In this document: piece after piece, positions 55,349 to 63,425 of the stretch
How the letters are laid out: the number at the start of each line of letters is the position of its first letter
How positions within the stretch are numbered: position 1 is the stretch's first letter
NCBI RefSeq assembly: GCF_042675725.1
Contig: NZ_JBHTJN010000009.1
Coordinates: 186,001-250,000 of the forward strand
DNA from: Seminibacterium arietis
Lineage (GTDB): Bacteria > Pseudomonadota > Gammaproteobacteria > Enterobacterales > Pasteurellaceae
DNA: 64,000 nt
Direction of reading: 5' to 3'
The notes under the pieces: generated by a model
The model's input: only the letters and a program-made list of their open reading frames with translations
What the model was told of the DNA's origin: nothing
Database searches by the model: none
Made by a program: the position numbers and the translations under genes

Positions 55349-56371
55349 ATGACAGAACAAATTCTAGGTAGATTTCCCGCCCGTCGTTTACGTCGCATGC
55401 GTAAATCAGATTTTAGCCGCCGATTGATAGCGGAAAACAAACTCACTGTTGACGATTTAATTTACCCTGTTTTTATTATTGAAGGAAAAAATCATCGTGA
55501 ACCTGTGCCTTCAATGCCTAAAATAGAACGTTTAACACTCGATCAGTTACTTATCGAAGCAGAATTACTTGTCAAATATGGGGTACCCGTAATTGCGTTA
55601 TTTCCAGTAATTGAGCAAGAGAAAAAATCCCTTTACGCAGAAGAAGCCTTTAATCCAAACGGTTTAGTGCAACGTGCAGTAAAATCTCTTAAGTCGCATT
55701 TTCCTCAACTGGGTGTGTTAACTGATGTAGCACTTGATCCTTATACTATTCATGGTCAAGATGGAATTACTGATGATAACAGCTATGTGCTAAATGAAGC
55801 CACTACAGAAGTGTTAGTCAAACAAGCACTTTCTCACGCCGAAGCAGGTGCGGATATTGTCGCTCCAAGTGATATGATGGATGGCAGAATTCACAGAATA
55901 CGAACCGCACTTGAGGAACAAGGTTTTATCAATACCTTAATTATGGCTTACTCAGCAAAATATGCATCAAATTACTACGGTCCATTCCGAGATGCCGTAG
56001 GTTCATCTGCAAATCTAAAAGGTGCAGATAAAAAAACTTATCAAGTCGATCCAGCTAATGGCAATGAAGGTTTACAGGAAGTTGCATTAGACATCAAGGA
56101 AGGTGCTGATATGGTAATGGTAAAGCCAGGCATGCCTTACTTAGATATGGTTTATCGAGTAAAAAATAAATTTGGTGTACCAACTTTTGCCTACCAAGTT
56201 TCTGGTGAGTATGCAATGCATATGGCTACAATCCAAAATGGTTGGCTAAAAGAAAAAGAATGTATCATGGAAAGTTTACTTTGCTTTAAACGAGCTGGTG
56301 CTGATGGCATCTTGACTTATTTTGCCAAACAAGTGGCCGAATGGCTATATTTAGAAAATAAAAATAAATAA
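55349..56371 (+). CDS. hemB: Delta-aminolevulinic acid dehydratase
   Basis: Condenses two 5-aminolevulinates to porphobilinogen. The Schiff-base lysines lie in MAYSAKYASNYYGPFRDA and MVMVKPGMPYLDMV. The metal region reads DVALDPYTIHGQDGITDD, with Asp in place of the zinc-binding cysteines, so it belongs to the zinc-free magnesium/potassium type as in Pseudomonas rather than E. coli HemB. 340 aa. Together with hemC and hemD it indicates that the organism makes its own haem. Contains an uptake signal. Confidence 0.97.
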   Translation: MTEQILGRFPARRLRRMRKSDFSRRLIAENKLTVDDLIYPVFIIEGKNHREPVPSMPKIERLTLDQLLIEAELLVKYGVPVIALFPVIEQEKKSLYAEEAFNPNGLVQRAVKSLKSHFPQLGVLTDVALDPYTIHGQDGITDDNSYVLNEATTEVLVKQALSHAEAGADIVAPSDMMDGRIHRIRTALEEQGFINTLIMAYSAKYASNYYGPFRDAVGSSANLKGADKKTYQVDPANGNEGLQEVALDIKEGADMVMVKPGMPYLDMVYRVKNKFGVPTFAYQVSGEYAMHMATIQNGWLKEKECIMESLLCFKRAGADGILTYFAKQVAEWLYLENKNK

Positions 56372-56381
56372 GGAGAAAAAA

Positions 56382-56750
56382 ATGAATGAAAACAAACCAA
56401 TAGATCTTTTGGATACTTCGTTGTTGCAACATAAAAATTATATGTTTATCACTTATGGCACTTTTGCAATAAGCCTTTTCCTGCCTTTCATTGCTATCGT
56501 TGGGGTGATTTTAGCTTATATGAAGCGTGAAGAAGTAGCGAATACAATCTATGCAAATCACCTTAATTATTTAATCCGCACTTTTTGGGGTTCAATTATT
56601 GGAGGAATCATTGGTTTTATTCTTTCAATAATTTTAGTTGGTTATGTTGTACTTTTCATTGTTAGTATTTGGTACATTTTCCGCATTATCTACGGTTTTA
56701 TTAAACTGACAAATTATCAATCAGTTAGCCCAACAAGCTGGCTCAAATAA
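56382..56750 (+). CDS. Small DUF4870-like membrane protein
   Basis: A 122 aa inner-membrane protein with three hydrophobic segments (about 23-46, 67-90 and 88-112), with YMKREEVANTIYANHLNYLIRTFW between the first two. This resembles DUF4870-type proteins of unknown function. It lies 10 nt after hemB with a good ribosome-binding site (AGGAG) and is followed by a terminator, so it is probably cotranscribed with hemB. Confidence 0.75.
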   Translation: MNENKPIDLLDTSLLQHKNYMFITYGTFAISLFLPFIAIVGVILAYMKREEVANTIYANHLNYLIRTFWGSIIGGIIGFILSIILVGYVVLFIVSIWYIFRIIYGFIKLTNYQSVSPTSWLK

Positions 56751-56752
56751 AA

Positions 56753-56781
56753 AAAAGCGTTGATGGAAATCAACGCCTTTT
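56753..56781. terminator. Bidirectional terminator between the small membrane protein and glyS
   Basis: Stem GCGTTGAT / ATCAACGC with a GGAA tetraloop (56757-56776), flanked by A-run on the left and CTTTTCTTTC on the right, between convergent genes. Confidence 0.85.
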
Positions 56782-56787
56782 CTTTCA

Positions 56788-58854
56788 TTATTGTAGCAAA
56801 GAAATATCTGCAACTTGTAAAAATAAAGATTGTAAATGTTTTAGAATTGCGAGTCGATTTTGACGAACTTTTTTATCTTCAGCATTCACCATTACATTAT
56901 CAAAGAAAGTATCAACAGGTTGACGGAGATTTGCTAACTTATCTAATACTGTAGTGTAATCACCTTTAACAATTAATGGTTGAACTTCATTTTTCAATGT
57001 AATCACAGATTCTGCTAATGCTTTTTCTGCTGGTTCAACGCAAACATTTAAATCAATCTCAGCAATCTCAACATCTGCTTTAGCAAGAATATTACTCACA
57101 CGCTTATTCGATGCTGCTAATGCTTCAGCACTATCTAAAGAACGGAAATGAGAGACAGCACGCACACGAGCATCAAAATCCGCTGGCTTTGTAGGACGGC
57201 GAGCAAGCACAGACTGAATTACATCTACTGCAATACCTTCTCCTTCATACCACGCACGGAAACGACCGAGCATAAAATCCACGACCTCTTCCACCACATT
57301 TTTATTAGTCAGCTTATCGCCGAAAAGTGCGGTCGATTTTGATACGATTTCAGCCAAATCGAGCGGCAGGTTTTTCTCCACGATAATGCGAAGTGAACCT
57401 AATGCTGCACGGCGAAGTGCGAATGGATCAGCACTGCCTTTTGGTGCTTGACCGATACCGAAAATTCCCGTAAGCGTGTCGAATTTATCTGCTAAGGCTA
57501 CAGAGCAAGCTACTAAGCTGTTCGGCAAGTTGTCGCCAGCAAAACGAGGCATGTATTGCTCGTTAAGTGCCACTGCTACTTCTTCATCCTCGCCATCTGC
57601 TCGTGCATAGTGCATACCCATCACGCCTTGCGTGTCAGTAAATTCAAACACCATATTAGTCATCAAGTCGCATTTTGATAGCAATCCTGCACGTTTTGCT
57701 TTAGTTTGATCCGCTCCGATTTGTGCTGCAATTTCACCTGCTAATGCTTCAATACGAGCCGTTTTATCACGCAATGTACCCAATTGTTGTTGGAACAGCA
57801 CCGTTTCAAGGCGTGGTAATTGCTCTTCCAATTTCTGTTTTAAATCAGTTTTGAAGAAGAACTCCGCATCGGTCAAGCGAGGGCGAACTACTTTCTCGTT
57901 ACCTTCGATGATTTTACTTGGATCTTCTGGATTGATGTTCGACACAAAAATAAAGTGCGGTAATAATTTTCCGTTTTTATCATAAATCGGGAAGTATTTT
58001 TGATCGCCTTTCATTGTGTAAACTAAAGCTTCTGCTGGTACAGCTAAAAAACGCTCTTCAAACTTGGCTATCAGCACATTCGGATATTCTACAAGAGAGG
58101 TTACCTCATCAAGCAAATCTTCTTCAATATCTGCTACGCCACCAAGTGCGGTCGCTTTTTCTTGAGATTTTGCAAGGATCAACGATTTTCGTTCGTTGAA
58201 ATCTGCCACTACCGATCCACGATCTTTCAATAATTGTGGATATTGATCCGCATTTTCAATAGTAAATTCACGCTCGCCTAAGAAACGATGACCACGAATA
58301 GTTCTGCCACTTTTCACGCCCAAAATCTCACCTTCAATCAAATCCGCACCAAATAAAAGAGTGACGGTATGCACAGGGCGGACGAACTGCTCGCTCTTAT
58401 CGCCCCAACGCATAGTTTTAGGAATCGGCAAATTCGCCAGTGATTTAGCAATAATATCTACTAGCAAATTTTTAGTCGGCTGACCTTCAATCACTGCACG
58501 GTGAACCAACCACTCGCCCTTATCGGTCGCAACGCGTTCCGCTTGCTCAACAGTAATCCCACAGCCTTTCGCCCAGCCTTCCGCTGCTTTGGTCGGCTTT
58601 CCTTCGGCGTCAAACGCCACCGACACCGCAGGACCTCTTTTTTCGATCTGCTTGCTTGGTTGGCTATCCGCAAGGTTCAACACCTTGACCGCTAAACGGC
58701 GAGGAGCAGCAAACCATTCTACTTTATCAAAAGCCAAACTCGCTTGGTTTAACTCTTGCTCTACATTCTCCGCAAATGCGGTCGCTAATTTTTTGAGTGC
58801 CTTCGGTGGCAGCTCTTCTGTGCCGATCTCGGCGAGGAAGTTTTGTGTTGTCAT
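56788..58854 (-). CDS. glyS: Glycyl-tRNA synthetase beta subunit
   Basis: Beta subunit of the alpha2beta2 glycyl-tRNA synthetase; it carries tRNA-binding and HD domains. 688 aa, full length: FLAEIGTEELPPKALKKLA at the start, KTMRWGDKSEQFVRPVH, MKGDQKYFPIYDKNG and FVSNINPEDPSKIIEGNEKVVRPRL. Normally directly behind glyQ; here about 3.5 kb of other genes separate them. The first two thirds are markedly richer in GC than most of the window. Three uptake signals are inside. Confidence 0.97.
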   Translation of the reverse strand: MTTQNFLAEIGTEELPPKALKKLATAFAENVEQELNQASLAFDKVEWFAAPRRLAVKVLNLADSQPSKQIEKRGPAVSVAFDAEGKPTKAAEGWAKGCGITVEQAERVATDKGEWLVHRAVIEGQPTKNLLVDIIAKSLANLPIPKTMRWGDKSEQFVRPVHTVTLLFGADLIEGEILGVKSGRTIRGHRFLGEREFTIENADQYPQLLKDRGSVVADFNERKSLILAKSQEKATALGGVADIEEDLLDEVTSLVEYPNVLIAKFEERFLAVPAEALVYTMKGDQKYFPIYDKNGKLLPHFIFVSNINPEDPSKIIEGNEKVVRPRLTDAEFFFKTDLKQKLEEQLPRLETVLFQQQLGTLRDKTARIEALAGEIAAQIGADQTKAKRAGLLSKCDLMTNMVFEFTDTQGVMGMHYARADGEDEEVAVALNEQYMPRFAGDNLPNSLVACSVALADKFDTLTGIFGIGQAPKGSADPFALRRAALGSLRIIVEKNLPLDLAEIVSKSTALFGDKLTNKNVVEEVVDFMLGRFRAWYEGEGIAVDVIQSVLARRPTKPADFDARVRAVSHFRSLDSAEALAASNKRVSNILAKADVEIAEIDLNVCVEPAEKALAESVITLKNEVQPLIVKGDYTTVLDKLANLRQPVDTFFDNVMVNAEDKKVRQNRLAILKHLQSLFLQVADISLLQ

Positions 58855-58871
58855 TTTGTTTTTCTCTGTCT

Positions 58872-60836
58872 CTAAAATCTAAGTTGTAAATTTAATTTGA
58901 AATAAAGATTACCATTTTCCGCAATCAATGAACCATATCGATGACGAGTAGTAGATGGAGTATCAAAACGGATATTTTCATATAAATAATTTTCTAGACT
59001 AGCTAAGTCAGTAATATGATAAGCAAGTTGAGAACCATCACTTTTTACGACAATCGTACCATTAGCAAGATATTGTCCATTCCACTTAGAACCTGCAAAG
59101 AATCCTAGTAAAATTGCAACTAATAATTTCTTAACTTTAATTCTTAAACCATCTAAATCTGTACCAAATAATTCAGAATTTTGAGCAAAAATAGAGCGTA
59201 GATTTTCATCAATCGTATTTGTTCTATTTTTATGAAACTCAAGCAACATCATTGCCGCTAATTTAGGCATAATGCTATCAACTAGATCAAGGTTATATCC
59301 CATCGTTGTTTGCTCAATGCAATCAAACTCTAAATATCCACCTTGTTGATAAATAGCTGATATACGATCCTTTAATTTTGTTTTTGTGTTAATAGAATTA
59401 ATCTCATCTAATAGTTCTGACGATAAATTTCTAACTTTATACACAAAATTGGTATTTCCTGAAGCATTTAATAAAGTTGGATCACTTCCTAAATATGATT
59501 TAATACCAAAACCTTGCTCACTGTATTGCCCTGTTTCATCTTCTACATCTAGTACAATATCTGCTTTCTGATTAGAGTTTCCACCTTTAATTAAGGTAAC
59601 TCCTAACTGATTGCTAATGATATGAAACTCTGGAATATCAAAAGTCCCACGCCCATTTTTTATGCTTTCAGCAAGAGTATCTAATACATTTTGATTTAAA
59701 AATGAAGATGTTTTCACTTGATGAACTACACCTGTTTTCTTATCTTCTACTTCAACAATATCATTTTCTGATAAATAGCAATCTTGCTGAATGTTAAGTG
59801 TAGTGACTTTATTCACTTTGAAGAAATCTTGCTTTTGATTGAGATCCTTATCCGCTAAATAAATTTTTTGATCAGTTAATAATTTTAAGAAAGTATAAAG
59901 CTCAGTCCACTCACCTTTATTTTTTGTTTTTTTCACTTCATCTTTTCCATTCATATGATCCAAAAAATTCATATATTCGATCATTCTTTCTCCGCAAGCT
60001 CTTACAGCATCAACAGCAACACTATTGCCAAGCTGTTTCATTGCTTGTGATTTAGGTACAGGAAACTCAAAATCATCAGGAAAACCCTGCATTTTTTTTG
60101 CTTGTTCAGGCATAACCTGACGAACTTCACCATCAACTAAATAATGATCCCAGTTTCTACGATCCCCAATTTTAGAACCACGACCACCAACACGGAGTGT
60201 ATAACCTATTTCTCGATCACAAATTCCTCCCCAAACATCGGACATTGTTAATTTTAGTGGTATTGGCTGTGGAAAAGAGAAATTACTCAATATCTGATCA
60301 TCTCTAAAACCGATCATAAAAGCACGTGGTCGTAATTGTGGTAATCCAAAATCTGAAGCCTTAATAATCTGAAAATAGAAACTATATCCCAATTCTTGTT
60401 CTAGAATATCACGAATAATTTTGAATGTTTTTCCATTATCGTGATTGACAATACCTCGAACATTCTCTAAAAAAAACGCTTTAGGTTTTTTAGCTTCTAA
60501 AATTTCAACAATATTAAAAAATAAATTCCCTCTTTCAGATTTATGCGTATCGTTAAATCCACGCTTATATCCTGCTTGGCTGAACGGCTGACAAGGAAAT
60601 CCAGCACAAAGCACATCAAAATCGGGTAAATCAAAAGAGCTTATTTTTCTAATATCATCATTAAAATTATTGCTATAAAATAAGTTAGGATTACTTTTTT
60701 TGAAATTATACTCATAGGTTTTTCTTGCGTATTCATCTATTTCAGAAGCAAATACACATTCTCCACCAAGACTTTCCATTGCTAGATGAAATCCACCAAT
60801 CCCAGCAAATAAATCAATAAAAGTAAACTTTTTCAT
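58872..60836 (-). CDS. Fused C5-cytosine DNA methyltransferase and HpaII-family restriction endonuclease
   Basis: Single 654 aa restriction-modification protein. Residues 1-290 are a C5-cytosine methyltransferase: SAM motif FTFIDLFAGIGGF (4-16), catalytic Cys82 in GFPCQPFSQAG, ENVRG (124-128), QLRPRAF (167-173), a short target-recognition segment with LRVGGRGSKIGDRRNWD, and QLGNSVAVDAV (268-278). After a charged linker, residues 306-654 resemble the HpaII restriction family (CCGG): NKGEWTELYTFLKLL and the probable PD-(D/E)xK site with KADIVLDVE and GFGIKSYLG (Lys446). Only ATG 60836 gives the standard methyltransferase start; an in-frame GTG at 60887 lies within a palindrome. No separate methyltransferase is present. 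No uptake signals, AT-rich: probably acquired. Confidence 0.85.
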   Translation of the reverse strand: MKKFTFIDLFAGIGGFHLAMESLGGECVFASEIDEYARKTYEYNFKKSNPNLFYSNNFNDDIRKISSFDLPDFDVLCAGFPCQPFSQAGYKRGFNDTHKSERGNLFFNIVEILEAKKPKAFFLENVRGIVNHDNGKTFKIIRDILEQELGYSFYFQIIKASDFGLPQLRPRAFMIGFRDDQILSNFSFPQPIPLKLTMSDVWGGICDREIGYTLRVGGRGSKIGDRRNWDHYLVDGEVRQVMPEQAKKMQGFPDDFEFPVPKSQAMKQLGNSVAVDAVRACGERMIEYMNFLDHMNGKDEVKKTKNKGEWTELYTFLKLLTDQKIYLADKDLNQKQDFFKVNKVTTLNIQQDCYLSENDIVEVEDKKTGVVHQVKTSSFLNQNVLDTLAESIKNGRGTFDIPEFHIISNQLGVTLIKGGNSNQKADIVLDVEDETGQYSEQGFGIKSYLGSDPTLLNASGNTNFVYKVRNLSSELLDEINSINTKTKLKDRISAIYQQGGYLEFDCIEQTTMGYNLDLVDSIMPKLAAMMLLEFHKNRTNTIDENLRSIFAQNSELFGTDLDGLRIKVKKLLVAILLGFFAGSKWNGQYLANGTIVVKSDGSQLAYHITDLASLENYLYENIRFDTPSTTRHRYGSLIAENGNLYFKLNLQLRF

Positions 60837-60866
60837 TCTTATATTATTTCTTAACATCATTTCAAA

Positions 60867-60912
60867 TTGTGCACACGGTGTATACACAATTTTGCAGACA
60901 CTGTGTGCAAAA
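60867..60912. promoter_or_regulatory. Nested palindromes upstream of the restriction-modification gene
   Basis: Arms TTGTGCACACGGTGT (60867-60881) and ACACTGTGTGCAAAA (60898-60912) are inverted copies matching at 13 of 15 bases. A perfect palindrome GTGTATACAC (60878-60887) lies between, and TTTTGCA / TGCAAAA arms flank the right copy. They sit 31-76 bases before the start codon, suited to an operator that limits expression. The binding factor is unknown. Confidence 0.5.
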
Positions 60913-60979
60913 TCTTAATCTCTCTGAATTCTGCAATCACTGATTTCACAATCTCAACTCAAACCTTTCTTTCACTTTC

Positions 60980-61447
60980 TCAATCTGCTGCTTCATTCTG
61001 TTCGCTACATGATACCAAGCCAATGGTTGGGTTGTCATCGCCCCTTTAAACTGTTTATCATACAGGCGAACATAAGTGTCTATTTGCCCGATATCTTGAT
61101 GCTTGAGCCTGCCGATTTTACCGTTCCACAAAGGCAAAAATCTTTACCCAGTTCAAGCAAAAAATCTTATAAATTACTACTAGGCTTTATTGGTAGCTTT
61201 TATCCTGCAAATTGAGAAAATCCAGAATGTACGGTTCTCACAAATAATCTTGGATTGTCTCTTTCAGTGGTTCGCTTTTTGCCACTGAGTCTTGCACCAC
61301 AAGCTCTTTCTATTGGTTTGCCAGCTGCCACTCGTAGTAAAGCACTAAAATTTGACGATCTAGGGTTCAAAGCGACTAATTTCCCAGTAGCTCAGCACCA
61401 TAGCAGAATTGACCGTTTGGCGAATATAAGATCTTGCTCGCTCAATA
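60980..61447 (-). pseudogene. Decayed YhcG/DUF1016-type PDDEXK nuclease gene
   Basis: Scattered pieces of a YhcG-family protein in order on the minus strand, in different frames. N-terminal ARSYIRQTVNSAMVLSYWEI (from 61447), then EPYILDFLNLQDKSYQ, then DFLLELGKDFC, then GRLKHQDIGQIDTYVRLYDK, and finally, after a frameshift, GDDNPTIGLVSCSEQNEAAD before a stop near 60980. Several stops, frameshifts and large deletions reduce a protein of about 340 aa to under 150. Intact members are nucleases often found in defence regions. No functional protein can be made. Confidence 0.8.
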
Positions 61448-61530
61448 ATTAGAGCGGTGTTCTGAATTAATGCTGAATTTGTGGTTAAGTTGCTTATTTT
61501 GCAAATATCCTACTGAAAAATAACCACTTG

Positions 61531-62391
61531 TCAGCTAAAAAAATCTTCTAACTCTGCCAAATCCAGTACAATTTTATTGCCTTCCAATAACAAAGCGGGG
61601 ATGCCAATCGAACCATTTATTTTCACTTGCTCAAACGCAGAGTGAGTATCCCGTAATTTCAAAAATGCTTTAAGAGCTGCACCACTTTTAGTCATATCAA
61701 ACGGTACATATTTCACTCCCAATTTTTCTAATTTTGCGATAAATGGTGCAGTATCTGGACACCAGTCTGCAAAATATAGAACAGGTTTCATCTGTTTCTC
61801 CTTTCGTTTTTCCATTAAATAACAATAAATCCTTAGACAAGCATAAGCATCTAATGCAGCATATTTTAATTGAGCATTAGATAGCCGAATAGCTGCCCAA
61901 TTTGACTTTTGCTGAGATTTGGACATTTTTTCATTAAACAAAATAGCATAAATTCTGCGTAATGCTTTATCTTTAATGCCAAATTCATCAACAATATCTT
62001 GCAAATCAATAAAGCCTGCAAAAGGAAAATCAGGAACTAAAAGTTTAATACTACAACAATCATCTTTCAGACCTAAGCCAATTTTTTTGATATGAGGTGC
62101 TGCCAACAACTTTGCCAATTCAATCGGAATGCCGATTTTACTAGTTAGAAAGAGATAAGCATCAGTTTGGGTTGAAATTTGAATTAAGGCGACCTTATTG
62201 TGACGATAACCTTTACCAAACGCTGGTTTCCATTCACTATCAAAACCGACAACTTTCTCTTGTTTTAGAAATTTCAACGCATTATTGGCTTTTTCTAATG
62301 TATCAATGGGGTGTATCCGCCCACTAAATACAGCAATGTTGTCTATTTCAGCCAGATCCTGCTTTGATATACTTTCCTTAAAACCGTACAT
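61531..62391 (-). CDS. Fusion of RNase D/WRN-type 3'-5' exonuclease and glutaredoxin-like protein
   Basis: A 286 aa protein. The N-terminal DEDDy exonuclease domain (about 25-195) has VVGFDSEWKP, KKIGLGLKDD and LKYAALDAYACLRIY, the three metal-binding motifs. The C-terminal 86 aa is a glutaredoxin-like domain starting MKPVLYFADWCPDTAPF with a single Cys and IGIPALLLEG. The Met at the domain border (61791) has a perfect AAGGAG six bases upstream, so the domain may also be made alone; the fusion may come from loss of a stop codon. ATG 62391 is preferred to GTG 62400. It lies 14 nt behind glyQ, so probably cotranscribed. Confidence 0.85.
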   Translation of the reverse strand: MYGFKESISKQDLAEIDNIAVFSGRIHPIDTLEKANNALKFLKQEKVVGFDSEWKPAFGKGYRHNKVALIQISTQTDAYLFLTSKIGIPIELAKLLAAPHIKKIGLGLKDDCCSIKLLVPDFPFAGFIDLQDIVDEFGIKDKALRRIYAILFNEKMSKSQQKSNWAAIRLSNAQLKYAALDAYACLRIYCYLMEKRKEKQMKPVLYFADWCPDTAPFIAKLEKLGVKYVPFDMTKSGAALKAFLKLRDTHSAFEQVKINGSIGIPALLLEGNKIVLDLAELEDFFS

Positions 62392-62404
62392 TCTGCTCAC
62401 AAAA

Positions 62405-63313
62405 TTATTTCTTACAACCAGGGAATCCTAGGGCTTCACGGCTTGCGTAATACGCTTCGGCAACGCCTTTAGTTAAAGCACGAATGCGTAAAATGTAGCG
62501 TTGGCGTTCGGTAACAGAAATCGCTTTGCGAGCGTCTAATAAGTTGAAACTGTGAGCCGCTTTTAAGATGCGTTCGTAAGCAGGCAATGGTAACGGTTTT
62601 TCTAAGTTAAGTAAGTACTGAGCCTCTTTTTCGTACTGTTCAAAACATTGGAACAAGAAATCTACATCGGCGTACTCAAAGTTGTAAGTTGATTGCTCCA
62701 CTTCGTTTTGGTGAAATACATCGCCGTAGGTGGTTTTACCCAGTTCGCCATCAGACCAAACAAGGTCATAAACGCTATCTACGCCTTGAATATACATTGC
62801 TAAACGCTCTAAACCGTAAGTAATTTCACCCGTAACTGGTTTACACTCTAAACCACCGACCTGTTGGAAGTAAGTAAATTGGGTCACTTCCATACCGTTT
62901 AGCCACACTTCCCAGCCTAATCCCCATGCACCTAGCGTTGGATTTTCCCAATTGTCTTCTACAAAACGAATGTCGTTTTGAGTTGGGTCGAAGCCAAGCA
63001 TTTTCAGGCTATCAAGGTAAAGTTCTTGAATATTATCTGGCGACGGTTTAATCACTACTTGGAATTGATAGTAGTGTTGTAAACGATTCGGATTTTCGCC
63101 GTAGCGACCATCTGTCGGACGACGGGACGGTTGCACATAGGCAAATGCCATCGGTTCAGTACCTAACGCACGCAAACAAGTCATTGGATGTGATGTACCT
63201 GCACCCACTTCCATATCAAACGGTTGAACTATGGTACAGCCTTGATTTGCCCAATAATCCTGCAGTGCTAAGATCATTCCTTGAAAAGTTTTTACATTAT
63301 ATTTATTTGACAT
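62405..63313 (-). CDS. glyQ: Glycyl-tRNA synthetase alpha subunit
   Basis: Catalytic alpha subunit of tetrameric glycyl-tRNA synthetase. 302 aa, full length: VKTFQGMILALQDYWANQGC at the start, the PFDMEVGAGTSHPMTCLRALG block, YVQPSRRPTDGRYGENPNRLQ and VWLNGMEVTQFTYFQQVGG. Not adjacent to glyS: the exonuclease fusion, a pseudogene and the restriction-modification gene intervene. GC content above that of its neighbours, as expected of a well expressed gene. Confidence 0.98.
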   Translation of the reverse strand: MSNKYNVKTFQGMILALQDYWANQGCTIVQPFDMEVGAGTSHPMTCLRALGTEPMAFAYVQPSRRPTDGRYGENPNRLQHYYQFQVVIKPSPDNIQELYLDSLKMLGFDPTQNDIRFVEDNWENPTLGAWGLGWEVWLNGMEVTQFTYFQQVGGLECKPVTGEITYGLERLAMYIQGVDSVYDLVWSDGELGKTTYGDVFHQNEVEQSTYNFEYADVDFLFQCFEQYEKEAQYLLNLEKPLPLPAYERILKAAHSFNLLDARKAISVTERQRYILRIRALTKGVAEAYYASREALGFPGCKK

Positions 63314-63425
63314 TTTTGACCTACAAAACTTTAATAAAATGTGAATTACTATATATCAAAATCGGATTTTATCCAATCTTTGTTAATCCTTTTGTACTAA
63401 AAGTGCGGTGAAATTTTCTCATATT

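Noticed and set aside
60946..61452. Small open frames in this interval as genuine genes
   Set aside because: The minus-strand frame is a piece of the decayed YhcG-type gene and the plus-strand frames are antisense to it; none has a ribosome-binding site or family likeness.
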